Positions 13,496-20,678 of a stretch of 64,000 bases of DNA are shown here, one piece after another. How positions within the stretch are numbered: position 1 is the first letter of the stretch; the number at the start of each line of letters is the position of its first letter. The stretch is from Rhodococcus opacus B4 (GTDB lineage Bacteria > Actinomycetota > Actinomycetes > Mycobacteriales > Mycobacteriaceae), in the NCBI RefSeq assembly GCF_000010805.1, contig NC_012522.1, positions 6,758,001 to 6,822,000 on the forward strand, read 5' to 3'. The notes under the pieces were generated by a model. That model had not been told where the DNA came from. It saw nothing but the letters and a program-made list of their open reading frames with translations, and made no database searches. The translations under genes were made by a program, and so were the position numbers.

Positions 13496-14431
13496 TCAGC
13501 GGCTCACCGAGGTTTCCCGCTCGACCCGCGACAGTTTCTCGGGGTTGCGCACGATGTAGAGCCCGGTGATCATGCCGTCGTCGATCCGTACCGCCACGAC
13601 GTCGTCGATCTCCCCGTCAAGCCGGACGATCAGCGCGGGGGAGCCGTTCATCTGCACGGATTCGACCGACACCTCGCCGCCGATCCGGGGCAGGCCGGCC
13701 GCCAGCAAGCGGCCCACCTTGTCGGCCCCGACGATGGGTCGCGGCACGGCCTGCTTGACTCCGCCGCCGTCGCCGAGGAGGACGACGTCCGGTGCGAGCT
13801 GATCGAGCAGACTCTGCAGGTCGCCTGTCTCGAGCGCCCGTTTGAACGCGTCGAGCGCATCGCGGGACTCGGCCGGAGTGACGACGCCCCGCGGTCGGCG
13901 CGCCGCGACGTGGGCCCGGGCGCGGTGCGCGATCTGGCGGACGGCGTCGGTGCTCTTGTCGACGGCGGCCGCGATCTCCCCGTACTCCAGATCGAACACC
14001 TCACGCAGCACGAACACCGCCCGCTCGGTCGGTGCGAGCGTCTCCAGTACCAGCATCATCGCCATCGAGACGCTGTCGGCCAACTCGACGTCCTCGGCCA
14101 CATCGGGCGCGGTCAGCAACGGCTCGGGCAGCCAGGGTCCGACGTAGGACTCCCTGCGCCTGCCGAGCGTGCGCAGCCGGACCAGGGCCTGGCGGGTGGT
14201 GATCCGGACCAGGTACGCCCGCTGATTTCGCACCGTGCCCAGATCGACGCCCGCCCACCGCAGCCACGTCTCCTGCAGGATGTCCTCCGCATCGGCGGCC
14301 GAACCGAGCATCTCGTAGGCGACGGTGAACAGGAGATTGCGGTGGGTGACGAAGGCGTCGGTGGCGGGATCGGAACGGGCATCCGTGCTTCCGCTGTGAT
14401 CGCCCGGAGTGGTCTGGGACGTGCCGGCCAT
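13496..14431 (-). CDS. ECF41-type RNA polymerase sigma factor with C-terminal SnoaL-like domain
   Basis: Extracytoplasmic-function sigma factor of 311 residues. Region 2 lies at about 25-95 and region 4 at about 125-178; a fused C-terminal SnoaL-like domain spans about 185-300. Three motifs described for the ECF41 family are visible: WLPEP in the linker (100-104), DGGG (221-224) and NPEKL (296-300). In that family the C-terminal extension, not a separate anti-sigma factor, controls activity. I chose the ATG at 14431 because AGGAG lies just upstream and because a longer in-frame TTG start (14497) would overlap the predicted promoter. It faces a carboxymuconolactone-decarboxylase-like gene, the usual ECF41 partner, and is convergent with the NRPS. 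The inducing signal is unknown. Confidence 0.92.
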   Translation of the reverse strand: MAGTSQTTPGDHSGSTDARSDPATDAFVTHRNLLFTVAYEMLGSAADAEDILQETWLRWAGVDLGTVRNQRAYLVRITTRQALVRLRTLGRRRESYVGPWLPEPLLTAPDVAEDVELADSVSMAMMLVLETLAPTERAVFVLREVFDLEYGEIAAAVDKSTDAVRQIAHRARAHVAARRPRGVVTPAESRDALDAFKRALETGDLQSLLDQLAPDVVLLGDGGGVKQAVPRPIVGADKVGRLLAAGLPRIGGEVSVESVQMNGSPALIVRLDGEIDDVVAVRIDDGMITGLYIVRNPEKLSRVERETSVSR

Positions 14432-14469
14432 GGGTGGCTCCTGTTCGTTCTCGACGGTGTCACACACCA

Positions 14470-14496
14470 GACACCGCCACCCGCCGATTTGTGACA
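14470..14496 (-). promoter_or_regulatory. Predicted ECF41 autoregulatory promoter of the sigma gene
   Basis: On the minus strand, TGTCACA (14496-14490) is followed by 16 bp and then TGTC (14473-14470). The reported ECF41 promoter is TGTCACA, 16 bp, CGTC, so only one base of the -10 element differs. It lies about 40 bp upstream of the chosen sigma start at 14431. Confidence 0.7.
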
Positions 14497-14507
14497 ACCG
14501 GAGCGGC

Positions 14508-14534
14508 TGTCACAGAAACCGGGTGGCCGGCATC
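14508..14534 (+). promoter_or_regulatory. Predicted ECF41 promoter of the CMD-like gene
   Basis: TGTCACA (14508-14514), a 16-bp spacer and CATC (14531-14534) resemble the ECF41 consensus TGTCACA-16-CGTC with one mismatch. It lies about 50 bp upstream of the ATG at 14583 and back-to-back with the sigma gene's own promoter. Confidence 0.75.
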
Positions 14535-14582
14535 TCATGTTCGTTCAGTGCAGCACACGCCACCACGAGTGAGGACGAAGTC

Positions 14583-15068
14583 ATGGACGCCCGATTCAAT
14601 CTGTTCGCCAACGAGATCGCCATGAAGTTCGGCAAGCGGTTCGCAGGCGCCGCCCTGGCGATCGACCAGTCGCCGCTGCCGAAGGCAACCCGGACGCTGG
14701 TCGAAATCCGGGCCAGCCAGATCAACGGTTGCGGCTTCTGCACCGATATGCATACCAAGGATGCCGCGGCCGCCGGCGAGACCCCGGTTCGCCTCAACCT
14801 CGTCGCCGCCTGGCGCGAGGCCACCGTGTTCACCGAGGCGGAGCGCGCCGCGCTCGCTCTCGCCGAGGAGGGGACCCGGCTCGCCGACGCTCACCACGGC
14901 GTGTCCGACGACACCTGGGACCAGGTGTGCAAACACTACGACGAGGACCAGATCGCCGCCCTGGTCTGCCTGGTTGCCCTGATCAACGCCGCCAACCGGA
15001 TCAATGTGATCGTGCGCAACCCGGCGGGTACCTACGAGCCCGGCATGTTCGCCAGCATGACGAGCTGA
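14583..15068 (+). CDS. Carboxymuconolactone decarboxylase / AhpD-like protein, ECF41 target
   Basis: Protein of 161 residues in the carboxymuconolactone-decarboxylase (AhpD-like) alpha-helical family. The redox-type motif CGFCTDMH (CxxC plus nearby His) sits at about residues 51-58, as in AhpD-like peroxidase partners. The start ATG at 14583 is preceded by GTGAGGACG; in-frame upstream codons are rejected because they would run through the promoter. The gene is transcribed away from an ECF41 sigma gene, and CMD-like genes are the best-known targets of that family. This one is therefore probably switched on by the neighbouring sigma factor. The substrate is not known; a role in peroxide or redox stress is inference from the family. 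Confidence 0.9.
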   Translation: MDARFNLFANEIAMKFGKRFAGAALAIDQSPLPKATRTLVEIRASQINGCGFCTDMHTKDAAAAGETPVRLNLVAAWREATVFTEAERAALALAEEGTRLADAHHGVSDDTWDQVCKHYDEDQIAALVCLVALINAANRINVIVRNPAGTYEPGMFASMTS

Positions 15069-15089
15069 TCGGCAGGGGCGGGTGCGGAG

Positions 15090-16049
15090 TCAGGCCCACT
15101 CGTAGGACATCTCGCCCGCGACCCCGAGGTGCTTGCACAGTTTGTGGATGCCACCGAAATCCTGAACCAGCGCGGATCGGCGGGTGTCGTGTTCGGCGTC
15201 GTCGATCATCGCCCGACCGCCATCGAGGCCCAGGATGTCGACAATGGTGTGCCACGTCGAGTAGTCGTTGCTGCTGAATGCGGTCATCGCGTCGACGAGC
15301 CCGTCGAGGAAGAGCCGGCGGTCGCCGGGGTTCAGGGTGTCGTAGACGACACCCGCGATGTCGTCGGCGATCGAGGCGTGACAGTACTCGTCGCGATTGT
15401 GCAGCCGGACCGTCGCCCGGTTGACCGGCTGGACGGCGTCGTTCTCCGAGATCAGGTCGAGGTAGGAGCTGATCGAGATCTCCGCCACCGTCATGAAGGC
15501 GAACGTCGTGATCGCCCTCTGCCTCGGGTCGGCGGCCTCGGCCGTCGCTGCGCGTTGGCGGCGCAACGTCAGGACGTCGGGCAGGGCATTGTCGGGCATC
15601 GCCCATCCCCGCCGGCGGCGCGTGACCGCGCTCGCGTTCAGATGCATGAGCGTGTGGTACTGCTCGTCCACCATCGCCTGGTGGACGGCCACGGCGAACG
15701 TGTCCCCGAGCCCGGTGTCCAGGGCGTCGTGCGCGACGAGGTCGAACCCGGGGTTGACCACGTACTGCTCGATGTCCATCACGTTCTTGTTGAACGCGAT
15801 CCAGGCCCACGCTCGCAGCTGGTTCCGTTGCTCCTCGCCCATGTGGAGGAACCGGTCGTGATCGGCGAACGGCAGCAACTCGTTCGGGTAGTCCTGCTTG
15901 CCGAGGTCGAACAGTGCGTCGAGGTCCGGTTCCGGCTTCTTCACGGTCGCCCGCTGTCCCCAGTTGCGGGCGAGCCGCGTCACGACGGCACTCTCCACCG
16001 GATCGGACGGGTCGTACTCCGGGAGCGAGGGAATGTTCTGGGTCGTCAT
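15090..16049 (-). CDS. AurF/CmlI-like diiron arylamine N-oxygenase
   Basis: A 319-residue homologue of AurF, the diiron enzyme that oxidises p-aminobenzoate to p-nitrobenzoate; CmlI does the related step in chloramphenicol synthesis. Seven ligand-type residues can be read: E94, E129, H132, E190, H217, E221 and H224. They match the AurF ligands (E101, E136, H139, E196, H223, E227, H230) with a constant offset of 7 then 6, which strongly supports an intact metal site. The ATG at 16049 overlaps the upstream gene's stop (ATGA) and has GGAGA upstream. It is the last gene of a four-gene operon making an amino-aryl building block, so its substrate may be 4-aminophenylalanine or a derivative (inference). 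The product could be a hydroxylamine, nitroso or nitro compound. Confidence 0.88.
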   Translation of the reverse strand: MTTQNIPSLPEYDPSDPVESAVVTRLARNWGQRATVKKPEPDLDALFDLGKQDYPNELLPFADHDRFLHMGEEQRNQLRAWAWIAFNKNVMDIEQYVVNPGFDLVAHDALDTGLGDTFAVAVHQAMVDEQYHTLMHLNASAVTRRRRGWAMPDNALPDVLTLRRQRAATAEAADPRQRAITTFAFMTVAEISISSYLDLISENDAVQPVNRATVRLHNRDEYCHASIADDIAGVVYDTLNPGDRRLFLDGLVDAMTAFSSNDYSTWHTIVDILGLDGGRAMIDDAEHDTRRSALVQDFGGIHKLCKHLGVAGEMSYEWA

Positions 16050-16966
16050 GACGTATCTCCGTTCCGCGGCTGCCGGTGAACGAGATCGGTGAACAGGTCG
16101 GCGCACAGCCGGGCGAGGGGTTCGCTCCGGTCGCCGAGGGGCGAGGTCGCGCGGGACATGAGCGCGGCGAAATCGTCCTCCGAGCCCTGCTCGACGGTGT
16201 TAGTGAGAGTGGCGAGCGCGGCGGCGAGCGCGCGGCGGGCGTCGCCGGCGTAGGGATTGCCGGCCTGGATGTCCCGGTAGACCTCGGGGACGCCGCCGCC
16301 GACCCGCGCGAGGAGTGCGAGCGAGACGAGATGCGGAGGGGTGCCCACTGCGGTGAGTTCGGCGCCGTCGACACCGAGTTCCGCGAGGGCGAGACCGAAG
16401 GCGAGGACGCCCGCGTGTGTCAGTGCCTGGGTCGCTGCCGTGAGCCGGTCGTGGTGTCCGGCGTCCAGGCGAACCACAGAGGAGCCCCAGCCGGACAGCG
16501 TCGAGAGGAACCACTCGACCCCGCCGCCGTCCCGGTAGGTCACGGCCGCGACGGGCCGGCCTTCCGGTCCGAGGGACGGCGCGAACATCGGGTTGATGCC
16601 CACCGCGCCGCCCCGCAGTGCGCTCTCCCTCAGGGCCGCATCGAATCGGGACTTCACGGACAGCGTGTCGACCAGCAGGGCGTGGTCGCGCAGTTCGGCG
16701 ACGACGAACGGAATCGACTCCAGCGCGACGCTTTCCGGTATCGCCAGGATCACCACATCGGCGGCCCGCACCACCGCCCGCAGCTCCGGCGACGGGTCGG
16801 TGACGTCGCCCTTCATCTGATCGGCGTCGGACCGGTCGGTGAACCGGATGTCGATGGTGCGCACCGCGTTTCCGCCGGAGCGGAGGCGGGTGGCGAGCAT
16901 CCGGCCGACATCGCCCGAACCGCCGATCAGCGCGACGGTCCGGGTGGATGCGGCCGGGACGTTCAC
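16046..16966 (-). CDS. Prephenate-dehydrogenase-like, probable 4-amino-4-deoxyprephenate dehydrogenase (PapC type)
   Basis: A 306-residue TyrA-family oxidoreductase. An N-terminal Rossmann motif GGSGDVG (about 15-21) binds NAD(P), followed by an all-helical C-terminal domain. The usual TyrA substrate motif HPMFGP reads NPMFAP here (N125), so the conserved histidine is replaced by asparagine. This may reflect an amino-substituted substrate rather than prephenate. It is coupled to the PabAB gene by a GTGA overlap (GTG start 16966) and to the N-oxygenase by ATGA. With its neighbours it would oxidatively decarboxylate 4-amino-4-deoxyprephenate to 4-aminophenylpyruvate. Whether it acts on ordinary prephenate is not decided by sequence; the operon context favours the amino pathway. 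Confidence 0.85.
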   Translation of the reverse strand: MNVPAASTRTVALIGGSGDVGRMLATRLRSGGNAVRTIDIRFTDRSDADQMKGDVTDPSPELRAVVRAADVVILAIPESVALESIPFVVAELRDHALLVDTLSVKSRFDAALRESALRGGAVGINPMFAPSLGPEGRPVAAVTYRDGGGVEWFLSTLSGWGSSVVRLDAGHHDRLTAATQALTHAGVLAFGLALAELGVDGAELTAVGTPPHLVSLALLARVGGGVPEVYRDIQAGNPYAGDARRALAAALATLTNTVEQGSEDDFAALMSRATSPLGDRSEPLARLCADLFTDLVHRQPRNGDTS

Positions 16967-19035
16967 TGCCCGATCTCGTTCGGCCGGTCTGCCGTCACCG
17001 ACAGCGCTCGCACCATGGTGGCCGCCTTGACCATTGCCTCGTCGAACTCCTCCTCCGGGTCCGACAGCGCAGTGATCGCACCGCCGATGCCGAACGTCAC
17101 CTCGCTGTCGGTGGCGACGATCGTGCGGATGACGATGGACAGGTCGGCCGTCCCCGTCAGGGAGAAGTAGCCGATCGAACCGGAGTACACGCCGCGCGGT
17201 CCGGCCTCGAGCCGGTCGATGATCTCCATGGTCCGGATCTTCGGGGCGCCCGTCATCGATCCACCGGGGAAGGCGGCACGGACGCACTCGACGACGGAGG
17301 CGTCGGCGCTGAGGGTTCCGCGCACGGTCGACACGAGTTGATGCACGGCGGCGTACGTTTCGACATCGAACAGCTTCGGAACGTGTACCGAGCCGGGAAC
17401 GCACACCCGGGCCAGATCGTTCCGCGTCAGATCGACGATCATCAGGTTCTCGGCGCGATCCTTCTCGCTGTCGAGCAGGTCCTGCCGCAGCGCCGCATCC
17501 TTGGCCGGGGTGGCGCCGCGCGGACGGGTCCCCTTGATGGGTTTGGACTCCACCACCCGGTCCGCGCCGATCCTCAGGAACCGTTCGGGGGAGGCACTGA
17601 GAACGGACAGCCCGGCGAACTGGAGGTACGCGCTGTACGGGGTGGGGCTGATGGAGCGCAGCAGTTCGAACGTGTGCAGGGGATCGATCGACTGGTCGAC
17701 GGTCGCCATGTTGGTGAGGCACACCTCGTAGGACTCGCCGGTCCGGATCTCGCCGAGCGAGGACGCGATGTGGTCGAGGTACTTGTCGTGGTCGTGGCGC
17801 AGAGCCAGTTCGGCGGATTCCGGCTTCCGGATCGGCGGCACCGCGGTCGGCGGCTGGTCCGGCTCGGCCAGCCGGTGCAGCGCTGCCTCCATCTCGTCGA
17901 GCCAGCGCCGCAATTCCGGATCGTCCGGGTGATCGCTCAGGCACAGCGCGTAGGTGCGCTCGTTCGAATGGTCGATGACCACGGCGCGGTCCGCGAACAC
18001 CAGTGCGGCGTCCGGGGTGGGCGACTTGTGTGCAGCCGCTCCGCCGGTTTCGGCCTTCAGCTCGTAGCCGAGGTAGCCCACGTAGCCGAGGCCGAACGGC
18101 ACACCCGGCAGCCCGGGTACGGACCGTGCCTGCAGTTGCCGTTCGAGGTAGTCGAAGAATGGTGCGTGCACCTGTTCGACCGGCAATCCCTCGCGCGTGA
18201 TCCGGACGATCGCCTCGCTGACGTCGTACGTGATGTACTCGGCGCGAGGACCGGAACAGTTGCCCATGATCGTGAAACGCGAGGTCGGTTCGGACGCCGA
18301 CGTCCCGTCGAGCCAGAACGCGTTGGGACCGGACGCGAACAGATCCTCGAACGTGGTGCGGGGGTCGACTTCGTGGTCGACGCGCACCTGCTGGACCACG
18401 TACGGCGCGTGGGGGATCGGGATTCTGAGTAGGGAGCCGTGTGTGGGTGTCCCGGAATGCGTCTGCGTGAGGTCGCGGAAGTTCGCGAGCAGTTCGTGGC
18501 CGAAGGCGGTGCTGATCGATTCGGGGTGGAACTGGACGCCCCACAGCGGGCGAGTGCGGTGCCGCACACCCATCAGGAGTCCGTCGGCCGTCCAGGCGGT
18601 GGCCTCGAGGTCGTCGGGGAGATCCTCGACGATCAGCGAGTGGTAGCGGACCGTCGGGAACGGTGACGGAATGCCGGTGAAGAGTTCGGATCCGTCGTGG
18701 TCGACGAGGGACACGCGGCCGTGCATCGGTTCGGGCGCGAGCACCACCTTGCCCCCGAACAGCTGGCACAACCCCTGGTGGCCGAGGCAGACGCCGAGCA
18801 CGGGGAGTTCGGTCTCCCTGATGATGCGTGCGCTGATCCCGAAGTCGCGTTTCCGGTCCGGCCGGCCGGGGCCGGGGGAGATGACGATGTTGTCGAAGTC
18901 GGACCAGGGGATCGAACCCCACTCCACATCGTTGTGCACGACCGTGGGCGGTTCGCCGTTCACCTCGGCCAGCAGGGTGAACAGGTTGTAGGTGAAGGAG
19001 TCGTAGTTGTCGACCAGCAGCGTCCGGGTACTCAT
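16963..19035 (-). CDS. Fused 4-amino-4-deoxychorismate synthase (PabA-PabB / PapA type)
   Basis: A 690-residue fusion. The N-terminal class I glutamine amidotransferase (about 1-195) has the triad Cys83 (GVCLGHQG), His170 and Glu172 (QFHPES). The C-terminal chorismate-binding aminating domain (about 220-690) has PIKGT with Lys501, the lysine typical of aminodeoxychorismate synthases rather than the alanine of anthranilate synthases. It converts chorismate plus glutamine to 4-amino-4-deoxychorismate. The ATG at 19035 overlaps the upstream mutase stop (TGATG), and the stop overlaps the downstream dehydrogenase start. Lack of a lyase neighbour and presence of mutase and dehydrogenase genes point to 4-aminophenylalanine synthesis instead of folate. 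Such fused PapA enzymes are known from chloramphenicol and pristinamycin producers. Confidence 0.92.
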   Translation of the reverse strand: MSTRTLLVDNYDSFTYNLFTLLAEVNGEPPTVVHNDVEWGSIPWSDFDNIVISPGPGRPDRKRDFGISARIIRETELPVLGVCLGHQGLCQLFGGKVVLAPEPMHGRVSLVDHDGSELFTGIPSPFPTVRYHSLIVEDLPDDLEATAWTADGLLMGVRHRTRPLWGVQFHPESISTAFGHELLANFRDLTQTHSGTPTHGSLLRIPIPHAPYVVQQVRVDHEVDPRTTFEDLFASGPNAFWLDGTSASEPTSRFTIMGNCSGPRAEYITYDVSEAIVRITREGLPVEQVHAPFFDYLERQLQARSVPGLPGVPFGLGYVGYLGYELKAETGGAAAHKSPTPDAALVFADRAVVIDHSNERTYALCLSDHPDDPELRRWLDEMEAALHRLAEPDQPPTAVPPIRKPESAELALRHDHDKYLDHIASSLGEIRTGESYEVCLTNMATVDQSIDPLHTFELLRSISPTPYSAYLQFAGLSVLSASPERFLRIGADRVVESKPIKGTRPRGATPAKDAALRQDLLDSEKDRAENLMIVDLTRNDLARVCVPGSVHVPKLFDVETYAAVHQLVSTVRGTLSADASVVECVRAAFPGGSMTGAPKIRTMEIIDRLEAGPRGVYSGSIGYFSLTGTADLSIVIRTIVATDSEVTFGIGGAITALSDPEEEFDEAMVKAATMVRALSVTADRPNEIGQ

Positions 19036-19484
19036 CACGACTCGACATTCGCAGACGGCACGGAACTGTGGCGAACCTGGTGGTTGCCGGCGTGGCTGTG
19101 GCTGCCGTTGTGGTTGCCGTTGTGGCGAGGGCCCTCGTCGCCGGCCTCCGCGTTGATCACGAGGTCCTCGAGCCGGCACGTCTCGGCGATGAGGAGGTCG
19201 TAGAGCGAATCGAAGAACTCCGGGGAGAGGGAATGGCTGTCGGCGTACCGGCGTGCCCGTTCGTGGACGATGTGGATCCGACCCGGCTGCATCATGGCGA
19301 TGTGCTCGCGGCGCTTCAGTTCGCCGATCCGCAGGCACACTTCCAAACGCTGCCGGACCGTCTCGAGCAGGGTCGCGTCGACGGCGTCGAGTTCCGCGCG
19401 CAGACCCTCGAGTGCGTGCTGCGCCGAGGCGTCAGAATGCTCTCCGGAATCGTCGCCGTTCCGCTGTTCTACGGAGAAGTACAT
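19035..19484 (-). CDS. AroQ-fold chorismate-mutase-like, probable aminodeoxychorismate mutase (PapB type)
   Basis: A 149-residue protein with one AroQ chorismate mutase domain (about 25-110). The first helix carries LRAELDAVD and VRQRLEV, supplying the two family arginines, and ELKRRE supplies the lysine. In this operon it would rearrange 4-amino-4-deoxychorismate to 4-amino-4-deoxyprephenate. The last 30 or so residues form an unusual His/Asn/Gly-rich tail, with HNGNHNG followed by further His residues, which is outside the catalytic fold and could bind metal. The start is ATG 19484, preceded by GTGGGGCG; a GTG at 19499 would add five residues. It is first in the operon. No convincing promoter was read upstream. 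Confidence 0.82.
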   Translation of the reverse strand: MYFSVEQRNGDDSGEHSDASAQHALEGLRAELDAVDATLLETVRQRLEVCLRIGELKRREHIAMMQPGRIHIVHERARRYADSHSLSPEFFDSLYDLLIAETCRLEDLVINAEAGDEGPRHNGNHNGSHSHAGNHQVRHSSVPSANVES

Positions 19485-19629
19485 AGTCGCCCCACTCACT
19501 CGATCGGCAGTAGCTTTCTCATCCCGACTATCGTGTGTCGTTGGTGGTTCGTTTCCATGAGCCTTCCGGATGGCCGGGAGGGCCGTGGTCGATCGGCCGA
19601 AAACGAACCAGGTGGGTCATCACCCCCGG

Positions 19630-19678
19630 AGTCTCGATCTCAGGTTGAGACTTTGGTGGACGGTTGGCTAACGTAACC
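19630..19678. promoter_or_regulatory. Nested inverted repeats between the divergent pap-like operon and lipase
   Basis: AGTCTC (19630-19635) pairs with GAGACT (19647-19652), and inside this TCTCA-GGT-TGAGA (19638-19650) is a second palindrome. A further imperfect palindrome, GGTTGGCTAACGTAACC, lies at 19662-19678, about 37 bp before the lipase start. The 230-bp gap (19485-19714) separates two divergent genes, so these are candidate operators. No regulator is assigned. Confidence 0.4.
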
Positions 19679-19714
19679 TGAAGTCTATTTCCGCAAACTC
19701 AGGATACGAGGAAT

Positions 19715-20650
19715 ATGCGTATATCGTCGGCCACTAGGGCTCTGTTGTGCGTGCTGGCAGGCATCGTGATGCTGTGCAGTGCGGCACCGGCGGCAGCGGA
19801 TCCCGTGGAAGCGGAACCCGCGCCCGTGGTCGATCCGTCCGCGCTGCCGGGAGCGAACGACTGGAGCTGTAAGCCGTCCGCGGCGCATCCTCGTCCCGTC
19901 GTGCTGGTGCACGGCACCTGGACCGGCATGGTGGGGACGTGGAAGGACCTCGCTCCGGCGCTGAGCGCGGAAGGGTACTGCGTCTTCGCCCTCAACTACG
20001 GCCAGGCCGCCGGTCTGACCAAGGGCAACATGATGCGCATGTTCGGCGGCGCCGACATCGAGGAGTCCGCTCGGCAGCTCGCCGGGTTCGTCGAGCTGGT
20101 CCGCACGGCCACCGGTGCTCCGCAGGTCGACATGATCGGGCATTCGCTCGGCGGCACGGTGTCCCGCCAGTACCTGCGATTCGAAGGCGGCGCCGACCGG
20201 GCGAACCCCGCGCTGAACAAGGTGCACTCGCTCGTCACGCTCGGCGCTACCAACCACGGCACCAGCTTCGGGGACGTCCAGTCGCTCGGCGCGATCGCGC
20301 AGGCACTGGGTGTGCCGGTCACGACGCTCGCCGGTGTCGCGGTCGGGCCGTCGTACATCCAGCAGATGGTGGGCTCGCCCTTCCTGCGGCTCCTGAACGC
20401 GGCAGGCGACACCGACCCGGGCATCGACTACACGGTGGTCGCCAGTCGCAGCGACACCGTGTCGACCCCGCCGGAGAACACGTTCCTGACGGCCGGCCCG
20501 TGGGCGACCGTGCACAACATCTGGCTTCAGGACGGCTGCGACACCAACACCGCGGAACACGATCAGCTGACCACCGATCCGCGGGCTGTGTACATCATTC
20601 AGCGGGCGCTGGACCCCGCCTACGGAGACCGCAACTCCGCGCCGTGCTGA
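19715..20650 (+). CDS. Secreted lipase/esterase, alpha/beta hydrolase (LipA-like class 2 family)
   Basis: A 311-residue exported hydrolase. The N-terminus is a signal peptide: charged start, hydrophobic core at about residues 8-25, and AAPAAA before a likely cleavage near residue 28. The mature part has the oxyanion segment VLVHGTW (63-69) and the nucleophile elbow GHSLGG with Ser144. A late Asp (in SRSDTVS) and a C-terminal His (EHDQL or VHN region) are candidates to complete the triad. Several cysteines suggest disulphides, fitting an extracellular site. GAGGAAT precedes the ATG at 19715. It is divergent from the chorismate-mutase-like gene and convergent with the GntR gene. The likely substrate is acylglycerols or other fatty-acid esters; specificity cannot be told. 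Confidence 0.85.
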   Translation: MRISSATRALLCVLAGIVMLCSAAPAAADPVEAEPAPVVDPSALPGANDWSCKPSAAHPRPVVLVHGTWTGMVGTWKDLAPALSAEGYCVFALNYGQAAGLTKGNMMRMFGGADIEESARQLAGFVELVRTATGAPQVDMIGHSLGGTVSRQYLRFEGGADRANPALNKVHSLVTLGATNHGTSFGDVQSLGAIAQALGVPVTTLAGVAVGPSYIQQMVGSPFLRLLNAAGDTDPGIDYTVVASRSDTVSTPPENTFLTAGPWATVHNIWLQDGCDTNTAEHDQLTTDPRAVYIIQRALDPAYGDRNSAPC

Positions 20651-20678
20651 CCCGGCGCGGGGGATCGGCCGGCGCCGG

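Noticed and set aside
13457-14494. Plus-strand open frame covering the sigma factor gene
   Set aside because: Antisense shadow of a clearly recognised ECF41 sigma factor; composition is Arg/Gln/Pro-rich with no family match.
14432-14497. Longer sigma factor starting at TTG 14497
   Set aside because: This start would lie within the predicted -35 element, and a good AGGAG-ATG pair exists at 14431.
19662-19678. IdeR/DtxR-type iron box before the lipase
   Set aside because: GGTTGGCTAACGTAACC resembles the box only in one half; spacing is one base off the 19-bp consensus, so it is kept only as a generic palindrome.
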